From positions 4,551 to 55,637 of the forward strand of contig JAMYWO010000262.1 of the NCBI GenBank assembly GCA_024220525.1: DNA of 51,087 nucleotides, given 5' to 3'. Position numbers and translations under genes: made by a program. The notes beneath the pieces were generated by a model that made no database searches, was not told the DNA's origin, and was given only the letters and a program-made list of their open reading frames with translations. Shown here one piece after another: positions 33,154 to 45,009 of this stretch. The stretch's first letter is position 1. Every line of letters starts with the position of its first letter. Source of the stretch: Cochliopodium minus (taxonomy: Eukaryota > Discosea > Himatismenida > Cochliopodiidae).

Positions 33154-34238
33154 ATGAGTAATGATTTTTATTTGGCAGGAGAAGTTGTGAAGGAATTTAT
33201 TTCAATTGGGAATGTTGCAAGAGCTATGGTTTTGCAAGGAATGAAGGAGTATACAAGGTAAATAAATTAATTTTCACAAGAAATTTTTTGAGTTTCAATT
33301 ATTATTTTCATGATTAAATTCTCAAATCTATTTATAGACAAACATTTGGAGAGGAGGCATTGTCTTTGTTTGGTGAAGATGGAGGATTCAGTGGATCATC
33401 TGGAGTCAGCGGAGGAAAAGGAGGTAAATCCAAATTGGCGATCAAGGATTACAATAATTTGGTAACTGTTACCGAAAACAAGGGGGTATGGACAATTTTA
33501 AAAAGTGGAAACAATGACTGGAATAGGTAAAAAAAAAAATTAATTAAATATGCTTAAAAATTTATTCAAATATTTTCCCAATTAGTAATGTAAGATTAAT
33601 CTCTATTAATTTGATGAATTTTTATAAAAATTGATGTTACATCAAAGGTTTCATCCACCCCTATTGATAACAGCAGCAAAAAGGCAGTCACTATGAACAT
33701 TGTAAATTTTTTTTTTTTCTTAAATTGAACAATTCGTTTAATATTCCTAAAATTTAGAAAATTGACGATTATACCACAACTGATTTGTAATTCAAAGAAA
33801 TTCATCTTTTTTAATTTTTCACAATAAATTATATAATAAAGTTCTGGTAAATATTTTATAATTTATATCAAATACATCCTTATTAACACTATAACATAGG
33901 ATTGATGATTGGTATCCATTCTAAGGATAGCTTTAATACCGATACCTGCATTTTCAGCAATGGTGCTTATTTGGCCTACAATTGCAGTCATTATGGATTG
34001 GGATCCCACAACAGTCTCACAAAGAACACCAATGAATTCAATGTCACCATTGATTATCGTAAGATTTTTTTTTTTTCAAGGATAATTTCAATTTTATAAT
34101 TTCATAGCAAATGGTCAATACCATTTCGAACATGGTGGTCAAAAGACTTCTGGCAATCTCGATATTTTTGGATCATCCGCTGTTGTATTTTCCATCAATC
34201 TTTATTACACCATGAAATTGACTGTTTCATTTAAATAA
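33154..34238 (+). CDS. Beta-sandwich (SPRY/jelly-roll-like) protein built from microexons
   Basis: Exons 33154-33257, 33338-33526, 33586-33589 (4 nt), 33648-33701, 33758-33786, 33842-33846 (5 nt), 33900-34058 and 34108-34238 sum to 675 nt, or 224 residues. The start is MSNDFYLAGEVVKEF. A Gly/Ser linker follows (SGSSGVSGGKGGKS). The C-terminal 150 residues read as alternating strands (VTVTENKGVWTIL, KAVTMNIKIDDY, LMIGIHSKDSF, FEHGGQKTSGNLDIFGSS) ending YYTMKLTVSFK, like a SPRY or concanavalin-type fold. I do not assign a function. Both microexons have full GT..AG contexts (ATTAG|TAAT|GTAAGA and AAAG|TTCTG|GTAAAT). Skipping either one brings an early stop, so they are supported by reading frame as well as by splice signals. 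Confidence 0.72.
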
Positions 34239-34312
34239 TTGTGTTTTTTGAAGGATAAAACTAATTAAAAAAAATTTAAAAAATTGAGAAGTGAGTTCTT
34301 TTCTATTAGTTG

Positions 34313-37300
34313 ATGTATACCAATAAGAGAGCTATAAAAAAGATTCTTCAATTGGGATTAAAGAATGATATGATAAGCCATTTGGTAGAGAGTGGGAATG
34401 TATCTTCCTTGATTGGTAATTTTTTTTTTTTTTTCATAAAAATGATTGTTAATTGGATCAATATTGATGAACATATACAAATGATAATATGATTTGGATC
34501 AAAATCTTATGTTGAGATATAAAAATTGATCCAAATTATATGGAGAAGATTAAATTCTCACAAAAAAATTTTCAATGCAGTATTTTTGGATGAAAAACAT
34601 TTCATTATTAATGATTTCTTGATTTGATTTAATTGGAAAGTATTTTCTTTATAGATAATAAAAATAATACTCCCTTGCATTTGCTACCTCATGATAAATT
34701 AATCAACATCAAATTCCTTATGTTCATGGTTGAAAAAAAGGTTACGAATAGAAATATAATATTTTTTTTAGAGTTAATTTTGTGGATATTATAAAAAGGT
34801 GGATATAAATCACAAAGATACTTTGAATAATAACACCCCACTACATCAAATCTGTTTGAATAAGAAATTGAATGAGAAGATATTAGATTATATGATCAAT
34901 AGCAAAGCAGATATAGATGCAACAAACAAAGAGATGAAATCGCCTTTCCACAACTTATGTTCAAACGATAGATTGAAGATGGATGTGCTGAGATACCTCC
35001 TTGAGAAAAAAGCAAATGTCAACAGCGAAGATAAATCAGGAAATGTGCCCTTGAATTACTTGTTAGTCAACAAAAACTTGAGTTTGGAGATGATACAGCT
35101 GATGATGGACAACAAGGCGGATATTAATCTCAAACAAAACTTTTTTCTCAATGTCCTCTCGAATGAGAAGGTCAACATTGACATCGTAAAGATACTGACA
35201 AAGAACAAGTGCGTCCTTGGCATCAGGGATGAGTTCCTAAACACACCCCTGGTAGTTGCCTGCAACAATAAGAAAATCACTCGTGAAATTGTTTCTTTTT
35301 TGGTAGAGAACGGTGCGGTTGTCAATGTAAAGGTAAAAAAAAAAATAATTTTTTTTTTTAAATGATTTTCATTGATTTTTCTATAATTTTTTTTGAACAT
35401 TTTGTAATATTTGTTTGAATAAAATAATATTTTTTTTTATTTTCTATTTATTTTTTTTTCTGATTAAAAAATTATTGTAGGGGAGTTATGACAACACACC
35501 ACTCCATTATGCCGCATCAAATTGTAACTCAGAAGTTATCTACTACCTTGTGGACAAAAAAGCAGATCTGAACTTGATTAATTCCTACTCACGAACGCCT
35601 CTCCTCAAACTCTTCAACAACCACGTCTTGGACTTTGATCTCTTCAAATACATGGTCTCGAAGAAAGCCGATCTGAACCTCCAAGAAAACAAAAATTCAG
35701 TTGTTTTTTGCATGTGTGAACTAGAAAATGTCAAAGAAAAATATTTTGAATATCTTTTAGAAAAAAAAGTAAATTTTTTTTTTTTTAAAAAAACTATTTT
35801 TTTAGATTTTTTTTTTTTAAATTTTTAAATTGAAATATCAAGCAAATTAAAAAATAAAAAGTTAAAAACTAGTAGGGACACAAAATAATTTTAAATTTGC
35901 TATGTAAATATTAACCGAATCGCATTAAAAAATAAAATTTGGAAAAAAATTATAGCAAAAATTCAAAAAATTTTTTATTTTATTTATTTTTTCATTATTA
36001 TCACCAAAAAAATTTATGATTATTTCCAAAAATTTTTTTTTTTCACATCATTAGTTTGAAAATTAGTATTATTTTAATTCAAAAAAATAAAAATAAAAAA
36101 TAAGATCAGCATTTCTAATTTTACCACCAGTTCCAGCAACTCTTTGCACCATTACATGAACAACAAGACTTGCAACCTCGAGATAGTAAAGTTCTTGATC
36201 GACAAAAAATGTGATCTCAATCTGAAGAACAGCCTCCATTTCACTCCCCTGCAAAAGTCTTTCTACAACGCCAAAGTGGACATCAGTATTATCAAGTTTT
36301 TGATTGAATCTCGTTCCTCCTTGGATTTGTCTGTGCCTCCCATTCTCCTTGCTTGTAAATATAGAAATAGTGTTGAATTGATCAAAGTAAATTTTTTTTT
36401 TTTATTTTTTAGTTTTTATTTTTAATTTTCATTATTTCTGTACATTTTTTTTTATTTTCATTCTAATTATTTTTTATTTATCATTTTTTATCATTATTTT
36501 TTTAACTTTTTTAAATTTATTTTTAGTTTATTGTTTGGTTTTTCATTTTTTTTTTTTTTCTTATTTTAAATTTAAAATTTTATTAATAGATGTTAATCAG
36601 TTACAAAGCAGATTTGAAAGCAACCGATGAATCTGACACAGCTCTTCACGTGACACTAAGGGACAACCCCGACTTGAACGTCATCAAGTTTTTGATTGAA
36701 AACAATCTTTCTTTGAACGCCCTCAACAATGAAAGAAAAATGCCCGTCCACTTGTTTTGTTCTGCCATTCACAATAATTTGGAAGTTCTAAAATATTTAA
36801 TAGAAATGAAGGCTGATTTGAACAGTAAGGACAAAAATGGGAAGTAAATAAAAAAAATTTATTTTTATTTTTTTTAATATTTTTATTATTATCAAAAGTA
36901 ATTTTATAATCGTTATGAAAATTTTTTTTTTAGTACCTCTTTGCATACTATGTGCTCTCACAATTTCAAAAATTATGACTCTATAATTTGTCTGATAGAG
37001 GGGAAAGCTAGCATGTCTATTACAAATAACAACCTCAAGACTCCAATGAATATCATTTGTGACACCAACTTTGTCCCTTCCATCGTGTAACAATTTTTTT
37101 AATTTATCATCTATTAACTTAATTTATTATCCTTAATTTAAATCGATCTCAAAGTTAATTATTTTTTTAAATAGGGCATTTCTTTCACATAAAGCAGATC
37201 CGTCAGATTTGGAAAGGGTAGTTATTAAAATTAAAAGTTGAATTTTTTTTTTTTTTAACTTTTAATTTTAAAAATTAGTTTAAAAATAGTTCACACATGG

Positions 37301-37518
37301 GGTTTATATATAAAGACTTCCATGACGGCGTAATGTGGTCACCTGAAGCAAATTTCCTTTATCCAAAAGCAATAAATGAGAAAATTTTTGTGTTTTTGCT
37401 CTGTAACAAAAAAAAAAAGAATTTGAGAATTCCCAATCCGCTTTTGCACGTCATCTTTCAAATCTTCGTACATGATGAAGTTACCAACAAAAATGAAAAT
37501 AAAGAAAAAAAAAAATGA
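34313..37518 (+). CDS. Ankyrin-repeat protein
   Basis: The first exon (34313-34415) begins MYTNKRAIKKILQLG. Exon 34655-34740 opens the repeats (NNTPLHLLPHDKLINIKFLM), and the long exon from 34799 continues (HKDTLNNNTPLHQICLNKKL, ADIDATNKEMKSPFHNL, ANVNSEDKSGNVPLNYL). More repeats follow at 35480-35770, from 36105 (acceptor chosen because it alone keeps phase), at 36592-36845 and at 36934-37089. At least twelve 33-residue ankyrin units are visible, each with ADxN and TPLH-like cores. The C-terminus (HMGFIYKDFHDGVMWSPEAN ... VTNKNENKEKKK) is reached through an acceptor at TTAG|TTTAAAAATAG, which continues in phase. The protein is probably a cytosolic scaffold; partners are unknown. The first intron holds dispersed repeat copy C. 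The intron at 35770-36104 is empty apart from AT runs. The RapGAP gene converges with only about 55 bases between stops. Confidence 0.85.
34437..34572 (+). repeat. Intron-resident dispersed repeat, copy C
   Basis: In the first intron of the ankyrin gene. It contains AATGATTGTTAATTGGATCA, ACATATACAAATGATAATAT, ATGTTGAGATATAAAAATTG, ATCCAAATTATATGGAGAAG and AAATTCTCACAAAAAAATTT. The left GGATCAAT and right ATTGATCC boxes are intact and inverted. Sense orientation relative to the host gene. Confidence 0.88.
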
Positions 37519-37572
37519 AAGAAAAAATAAAAATTTGTAAAAAAAAAAAATAATTTATTTCCAAAAATTTTT

Positions 37573-39944
37573 TTAAACAAAATATTTGTCTACTATTTTT
37601 TCCAAATGTTGCATATATGGCTCTTCTAATCTTAGCGAGTAGGGTGGAGATCTTTTAATTTGTAAATAAGCATTGATTGTGTTTATGAAGAGATAGTTCC
37701 TGAGTTGGTGTTGGTCAGTGAGGGGGGATTTGGGGAAAAAAGGATTCATGTTCAAAATTCTTTTCCTAAAGAAACATCCCATCTTAAATTTGTCTTTGGT
37801 TTGTTGCACCACAATATGAAAACTGTTAACACTTCCTCGAAAATCGACATCACTCGATGAAAAAAAATTTAATTTTTTGTGAAAAAAAGAAATAATTTTT
37901 TACATAGGACCTTCGTTATCCAAAAAGAAAAAATTAACAATATTGTTTCCAATGATTTTTCTTTGATCCTCAGGTGACATCCTTAAGAAATTTTTATTTA
38001 AAAAAAGTGTTACAAAACATATTCATTCTTACCTCGTGGCGATATTGAAAACTATTTCATAACCCCTGAAAGCAGTAAGCAAGGGAGCTTCTTTAAACAA
38101 GTTTGCTTTAAAAAGAAAGGGATCTGTCATACAATAACTAACAAAAAAATAAAAAAAAAAATTTAATTTTAAATAAATTCTTACTCACTATCTTCAAATT
38201 CTCCGAGAATAGAAAGGAATTTTTTAAAGTTTGGAGATTCATCCTTTTCTCTCAATGTGAACATTTGTTCCTCTGTCAGCCCTTTTTTGGCGAAGATGAC
38301 ACCAATTGTAAATTTCTCTGAGATCCCCATTTGCCTCTCAAGAAACATTATTTCTTTGGCGAAATCATCATCTTTTGATTCATCTTGAAAAAACATGTTT
38401 TTTAAATTATTGAGAAGTTAAAATATAAAGTTTGAATAAAAAAAAATGAGATTAAAAAAAACAAAAATATTTGTTAAAAGAAAAAATTCAATAAATGAAA
38501 AAAAATAAAAAATAATCACCAATTTTTTTCCATTCGTTTATGATACTGGAGAACTTCTCGGGTTTGAGAGAATTTTTTTTGGAAGGAGTGTACCCCTCAG
38601 GGAAAATGGTGATAGAACTTCTCTTTTTGTTGGTGATTTTGTTGATAGTGTTCTTTTTGTGGCTTTCGTTGATGATGTTGGTAATGTTGCTCCCGCTGTT
38701 CTCCTTGAATAGTTGAAGTCGGTCTGTTTGCCCACTCAAGAAGTGTTTGTCGTTTTCTATGCTCCACCAGTTGTCAACAAAATAATCTGCTGCAATTACT
38801 AAAAACAAAAATATTTATTTTGAAAGAAATAATTAATCAAAAAAAAAAATTTTTTAAAAAAAATTTAAAAAAATATGACAAAAATAATTTCAAAAAAAAA
38901 TAATCAAAATGAAAGTAAAAAGTTTATCTTTACTTTTTTTCCCGCTTTCTAATTGAGTAATATGTTCTCTGTTAATTTGGATGTAGAATAGTCCCCACTT
39001 GTTGATCAAAATGCCGGGCAAGAAATTCCCGAAAACAATAGCTAATAAAAAATCGAAATATTTTCAAAAAAAAAAATAAATAAAAATTAATAAATTAAAA
39101 TTTATTTGATTAAAAAAAAAATATTGAAAAATAAAGGTTTATAAACAAATTATTTTTTTTTTACAGTCCATAAAAGAAACTATGATTATTCTTTTATCTT
39201 CTTTGCTTGCAGAGTTACACAAGTAATATTGAACAGATTTTCCATAGAAGAAGTTGCTGAAGAGGTTTCTTGGGTACTTTATTGTTTTGTCTTCCAAAAT
39301 GTTGAAGTCATTTTCAGTATACTTGATAGAAAAAAATAAATAAAAAAAAATGAATAAAAATAAAGTTATATTTAAAAATGATTTTTATGTATTAAAAAAA
39401 AATAAAATAAAAAATTTAGACATGTCCAAAATTTACAACATTATTAGCGGATATCAATTTAAAACCAACAAATTTTCAACTGTTGTAAAATTTTGAACAT
39501 CTCAATAAAAAATTAAAAAAATAAAAAATAAAAAATAAAAATAAATTGATAAAAAATAAAAATTTAAAAATAAAAAATTCGTACCTGAAAACAAGTAATA
39601 ATGGAATCGTTTATATTAGTAAGATCCATGAGATGTTCATCTATTTCTCCTCTTATTTTTTCCCTAAAAGTTTTTTAAAATATGAAAATTCATAATACAA
39701 AAAAAGATTTATATTTTACCCTTCATATGAAGATGAAATTCTCATAATCGATTCAAATGAGGAAATGAATTCTTGATCACCAATTGTTTTGCTAAAATTA
39801 TTGAAATTTCCATTATAAAAAAAAATTATTGAACAATAATAATAAAAATAAAAAATAAAAAAAATAAAAAATAAAAAATAATAAAAAATAAAAAATAATA
39901 ATAAAAAAAATATAAATAAAAAATAAAAAAATGAAAAATAAAAT

Positions 39945-39975
<31 letters not shown>

Positions 39976-42451
39976 TATAAAAAAGAAACAAAAAAATTTT
40001 CACAAGATAAAATTTATTTCCTTGAATATTATTTCAATAAAATTTTTTTTTTTTGAAATTACCAAATATCAAGAGGTGTTTCGTTTTTCGAGTTAAGATT
40101 GGAGAAATTGGTGTCATAGGAAGCCAATATCTGTAAAGCATCTACATTTTTGTTCTTTACTGCGATGTGAACTGGGTAATCTCCGGTGGTGTTGTTGGAT
40201 ATTTGGATGTTTGGGTTGCTTCCACTTTGCAGGAGAGAATTTAAAAGTTCCAAGTTGTTGTTTTCCACTGCATAGTGTATTGCATTATAACCTAATATTA
40301 GTTCGTTATTATCAATCATTAATGATATAATTTTAAGTTTGATTCAAAAACTTATTTTTAAAGCAATTTTACCTTGAGAATTTTTTAAGTCCAACAGTTT
40401 TTGATCAATCTTTTTTTTTCAATTAAAGTTAATGTTGATTAAAAATTATTAAAAAAAGTTACAGATTCAAAAATTTGGGAGATGAGAATTTGATACTTTT
40501 GGTATAGTTGAGGCTTGTTGGAGCTGGGAAAATTTTTTTGCTGGGACAAAAGATGTAAACATGTATTGCAATCTTTGTTCACAGAGTTGACTGATGCTCC
40601 TTCCTCGATTAAATAGGTGCAGGTGAGCAGTTCGTTCTTTATACAAGATAGGAGCAGAGGGGTATTGTTATTAGTGTCTTGTAAGTTTATGATTTTTTTT
40701 TTGGTTTTTGATTTTAAGTTCTTTAAAAGAAATTTATTTAAAAAATTTTTAAAATAATTTTTAAAGGATTTTACTTTGAGAAACTTTTGAATTTGTTCTT
40801 TTGGTTGTGATGAATTGATGAGATGATGTAGCTTGTATTCTTGTTCACTTTCTTCGCCCCTTTAAATAATTACAAAAAATGTTTCATCTGATGAAAATAA
40901 AATTAACCAAAAGTTTACTTTTCTGGGTTTAAAATTCTGTTTGTAAAAGAACCTTCTTTATTTTCGTATATTATCCTAAAATAAAAAAGTTGATTTATTT
41001 TTAAAAGAGTGATTTATTTTTAAAAGAGTTTTTTTAATGAAACTTGTACTTATCAGAACTAGCTCCCATTAATTTCATAACCTTTGAATTTCTTCTCGTG
41101 TCAAGGAGATTTTCGACGCTAGGTCCTTTTTCTCTTATTGGATTAATTTTTCTTTGGTGTAATTTTAATTTAATAAAAATGATAAAAACTTGAGGAATTA
41201 CATTTGAGGAACTATGCTAGGATCCGCTTTATTTTTTACGAGGAATTCTAAAGTTTCATTGGAAGGAAATTCTTTCTTATTCTCAATAATATAGGGAGTA
41301 TTTCCTCCTTGGTCAATGAAATTAATGGAGGCCTTGAAAATTAACAAAAGCTGCAAGAGTCCTAAAGAAATGTTTGATTGGGATAAATATTTAATATTTT
41401 TTGGTGAAAAAGTTTGTACCTATTGATTGATTTTTTGTCACACAAAAGTGTAAAGGAGATATGGACTTGGGGTAAGTAGGATTAAGAAGAAAGTTTACGT
41501 CAGGAGACTTATCCAAGATGAAGCTAATGAATTCTTGGCTAGGATTTTTTTTCTCAAGTTCCATTATAATTACACTCTTTCCTTCAATATCCATCTTGTT
41601 TATGGTGGCTCCTTTCTCAATGAGAAATTTCGCCTAAAAGAATTTTTGAAATTGGAACAAATGTTGTCAATTTTTTTTTTTGTTTACATATTTCATAGTT
41701 TCTTCTCCTTGGGTTTTGTATGTGACCACATTAAGGAGAGGTTTATCTGTTTTTGAATATAATTGAATTTGTAAGTTTATCTTTTTTCTTTTTTGAAATT
41801 TCTTTACTGATGATTTTCATGTCTGGATCCGGGTGCTTGCTTATCAGTATCTCGAACAGTTTCATCGTTTGTTTGTTTTTCATGAACATCAATTCCATAA
41901 TCTTGATGATATCCTCCTTCACTCTTATTTTATCTATCATCTTTTCTATCTCATCCCAATTTCCTTCTTTTATCAATTCATCAAACTAGTTGATTTTATT
42001 GAAAAATAAATTTTGTATGAAATTTATTGTAGTACAATCTATTCTTTTTCTTACTTTTAATTTCAATTTTATCCTCCTTTCTGTTATGAATGTATGGAAT
42101 TCTTCAAAACTTACGGTTCCACTTTTATCTATGTCTATATCCTGATTATATTAACCATAATTATTAATCGAATATTACAATCTTCAAAATATTACCTCAA
42201 ATAGAAAATCCCTCCATATATACTTTTCATTTTCTTGAATATGCCTATGCAACTCAATTTTGCAAAATTCTTCTGTTAATTTCATGAATTCATTTTTATC
42301 CAAAAATCCTGCATCATATACACCAATTTAGGTATTATTATTCAATTTATAATGGTATACCAGATTTATCGTTATCAAAATGATCGAATAACTTTTTAAT
42401 TTCTTTGATATTATTGGGATGATCCAAAATTTTTGAAATCTTATGTCCCAT
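37573..42451 (-). CDS. EF-hand, ankyrin and RapGAP fusion protein with myristoylation motif
   Basis: Twenty-two exons join in phase. The start MGHKISKI fits the N-myristoylation pattern MGxxxS. Two EF-hand loops follow: DHFDNDKSGFLDKNEF and DIDIDKSGTVSFEEF, with Asp at 1, 3 and 5, Gly at 6 and Glu at 12. Next is a helical region, then ankyrin units (AKFLIEKGATINKMDIEGKS, SISPLHFC, FIDQGGNTPYI, TPLLLSCIKNEL, NTCLHLL, GYNAIHYAVENNNLELLNSL, GDYPVHIAVKNKNVDALQIL). The C-terminal 400 residues form a Rap/Ran-GAP domain: FTIGVIFAKKGLTEEQMF, SPNFKKFLSILGEF, GYEIVFNIATR, RKIIGNNIVNFFFLDNEGP with the Asn-thumb position filled, and NSFHIVVQQ. RapGAPs switch off Rap GTPases by supplying an Asn. The order suggests a Ca2+-regulated, membrane-anchored Rap inhibitor. 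I know of no standard family with exactly this order. Exon continuity is inferred, not observed. Confidence 0.82.
39419..39503 (-). repeat. Foldback element, complete copy 2 (85 bp)
   Basis: The terminal inverted arms are ACATGTCCAAAATTTACAAC at the left and GTTGTAAAATTTTGAACATC at the right, about 21-22 bases each. They enclose a core with TAGCGGATAT. The element lies in an intron of the RapGAP fusion gene. The size and long arms fit a small MITE or foldback sequence. No clear target-site duplication could be called because the flanks are AT-rich. Confidence 0.85.
39834..39992. repeat. AT simple repeat (AAAAATA)n in an intron
   Basis: About 150 bases of AAAAATA-type repeat in the RapGAP fusion gene intron, between the exon ending SLNSKNETPLDI-like sequence and the exon starting KTIGDQEF. 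Low complexity only. Confidence 0.85.
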
Positions 42452-42690
42452 TGTTCTGAATGTATTTTGATTAATTCAGAAAACTTCTTGAATTTTTTTT
42501 TTTTTTTTAAAAAATAATACAAAGAGAATTGCTTTCAATTTCACTCAAAATTCAAATTTTGTGAAAAAAAAATATAAAAAGGTTGTTTTCTTCAATATTT
42601 ATAACCATTCGTTACAATCTAAATTCTTTTTCTCCACTTAGATCCAAGTTTCACAATTTTTTGATTGTAGAAAATAAAAAAAAAAAAAAA

Positions 42691-44851
42691 ATGAAATTAT
42701 TGACTGCAATTATTTCTATTCTTTCAATATTATCAATCACATTGAACACAGTCAATGCCAAAGGTAAAATATAAATTATAATTTATTTATTTGCCTATAT
42801 TTATATTTATATTATTATTTGTCACTGTCGTATAGTGAAGAAATAAATTATATCCACAATATCAATTTGAACTACCTCGATCAATTTGATCAATATTATT
42901 TGATATTTAAGATATTCACAAATATTTTCCATACATTCTTAAATTTAAGAAATATCAATTTAAATATTTTTCAAAATAATAGATACTTTAATCAACAGAG
43001 CTGCAACAGTGGTGGGAAATCTTACTCTCAATGTAGATCTTACAACATATAATAAGCTGACCTTATTGCAGGGAGTCTATGATATGTATTGGAAGATGGA
43101 TAAAGCAAAATGTAAAGATAAAATTGAATTAATATAGTCAAATAAATGAAAAAATCATAATCTATTTGCTTACTGAGACAAATTTTTTTTAAAATAAGCA
43201 ATCTTGGACGTTTATTGTCGTGTTCAGACAATTGGTTTTGCTGGAATTGGCTTCACTTCAAACCCTGGAAACCCAATGGGAGGAGCAGATATTTATTTGG
43301 CATCTGCGGTATCAGCCAATGGAAGCATGACGATGACAGATAGGTACTTCAAAAAAATCAAAAAGAAATAAGAGAAAATATAAACTAAATTTAACTTCCA
43401 AACAAAAAATTTTGAATAATTTTTCATCTTTTCTTTTTTTGGTAGATATTCTACTGGTAGATTCACTCCAGCTTTGGACACTTCAAGAGGTGGCAAAGAT
43501 GACATTCTTGCTTTTGGAATTTCGAGAGATCCCGCAGTTCCTGAGCTCATTTATCGTTTTCAAAGAAAGTTGGTTACTGGTAAAAAATAAAAATAAAATT
43601 TACTGTTCTTAAAGAGATGTTCAAAATTTTATAACTGTTAAAATTTGAGCAAATTTTGAACTTGTATTATTCTTCAAAATAATTTCCAATTTTTTTTTAA
43701 AAAAAATTAGGAGATCCAAATGACTTGGAAATAAAAGATGGGTTCATGGATGTCATCTTTGCAACCAATTTAGTAACGACTAGCCCTGCTCGTCACAGTG
43801 CAGCAGACGCTGGAGTTTTGAAAGTCAATTTCTTCACCAACAAAACTTCGACTGACCCAAAGAGAGCAGCACATGGTATTTTGATGTTTTTGGCGTGGGC
43901 TCTTTTCATTGTAAGTTTTTTCAATTTTATTTTATGATTATTTTTTAATTTTATTTTATGATTTATCTTTTTTAAATTTTTTTTTAATTTATTTTATGAT
44001 TTTTTTTAAATTTTTTTTTTGTTAATTTTATCTTATAGATGATTGGTTTTTTGGTTGGAAGATTTGTTCCCAAAAATTATGCGTGGTGGTTCCCTGTTGT
44101 AATTTTTTTTTTCAAATGAGCATTTATATTTGATTGTTAATTTTTTAAATATTTAATAGCATGTTGTTGCAAATTCAACTGGCTTGATTTCCATGCTCAT
44201 TGCATTCATTCTTGCCTTTCAAATGCAAAAAGGAACAAGGAGATTGGGAAATACTCATAGTAATACAATTAATACTATTTTTATTTTAATTTAATTCATT
44301 TATTTTCATTAATTCTGAATATAAAATTTAATTTATAATATTTAAATATTTTCATTATTTTAATTATTAATTTAATTTTATTAATTCTAATTTTTTTTTT
44401 TTTTATCAAATTTTTTAATTTTTAATTATCCCATCAGGACTTATTGGTATTGTGGTTTTCTCAATTTCTATTGCACAGTTATTCTTTGGAATCATCTCGG
44501 ATCAGTTTTGGAGATACAAATTCAAGAAATCTGGTGGTGAAAAACCTCCAACTTCTGTATGGGATATAATTCATTGGATTGTTGGATATTCTGTCATATT
44601 GTAAAAAAAGAAAATAATTTTTAATTTATTAATTTTTAATTTTTTTTTTTTTATTTTTAAGACTTGCTGTTGCCAATGTATTTATTGGAATTTATGAAAT
44701 TCAGTTGCCAAGTTATTTTTTAGGTTTGTTTGCGGTCTGGATTAGTGTTCTCATCATTCTTTTCCTCACATTGGAGATCAGGGCCAGATCCACCTCCAAA
44801 TCCAAAGTATCCAATCCTGAATTGCACACTCCTTTAGTTGAAGATAACTAG
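42691..44851 (+). CDS. DOMON-cytochrome b561 protein, copy A
   Basis: The first exon (42691-42763) is a signal peptide (MKLLTAIISILSILSITL). The DOMON domain follows from 42983: LTLNVDLTTYNKLTLLQG, YDMYWKMDK, FAGIGFTSNPGNPMGGADI, DDILAFGISRDPAVPELI and MDVIFATNL. A linker leads to a cytochrome b561 core with the four conserved haem-ligand histidines in separate helices: HGILMFLAW, PVHVVANSTG, GNTHRLIG and IIHWIVGY. Five or six membrane helices are visible. The C-terminal tail is IRARSTSKSKVSNPELHTPL and ends VEDN. DOMON-b561 proteins carry ascorbate-derived electrons across membranes and are often ferric reductases. The TAG stop is at 44849-44851. The duplicate lies immediately downstream, 158 bases after the stop. 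Long stretches, introns included, are identical to copy B. Confidence 0.9.
43614..43664 (+). repeat. Foldback element copy 3 (internally deleted)
   Basis: In the copy A intron before GDPNDLEIK. It begins GAGATGTTCAAAATTTTATA and keeps the left arm, but the central TAGCGGATAT region and most of the right arm are gone. It corresponds in position to the full-length copy in gene B (45805-45889). Confidence 0.75.
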
Positions 44852-45009
44852 AAATTGAATTAAAGTTTTTTTTTTTTTCGAAATTCAATTTGAAAAGAAT
44901 CTTTTGAAAGTTTATTTTGGCTTTTATTTAAAACAATTTAATTTTTTCTTTTTTGAATATTTTACTGGTTTAATTTTTCTTTCATCCTTCAAAATAATTA
45001 AAAAAAAAA
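44852..45009. other. Short spacer between the tandem b561 genes
   Basis: A 158-bp AT-rich spacer holding the 3' flank of copy A and the promoter of copy B. Nothing else is visible. Confidence 0.5.

Noticed and set aside
39716-40003. Minus-strand frame rich in Phe and Tyr
   Set aside because: Mostly (AAAAATA)n intron; only the last part (KTIGDQEFISSFESIMRI) is a true exon of the fusion gene.
42819-43052. Plus-strand open frame of 77 codons inside b561 copy A
   Set aside because: It runs through intron 1 and reads the DOMON exon in the wrong frame.
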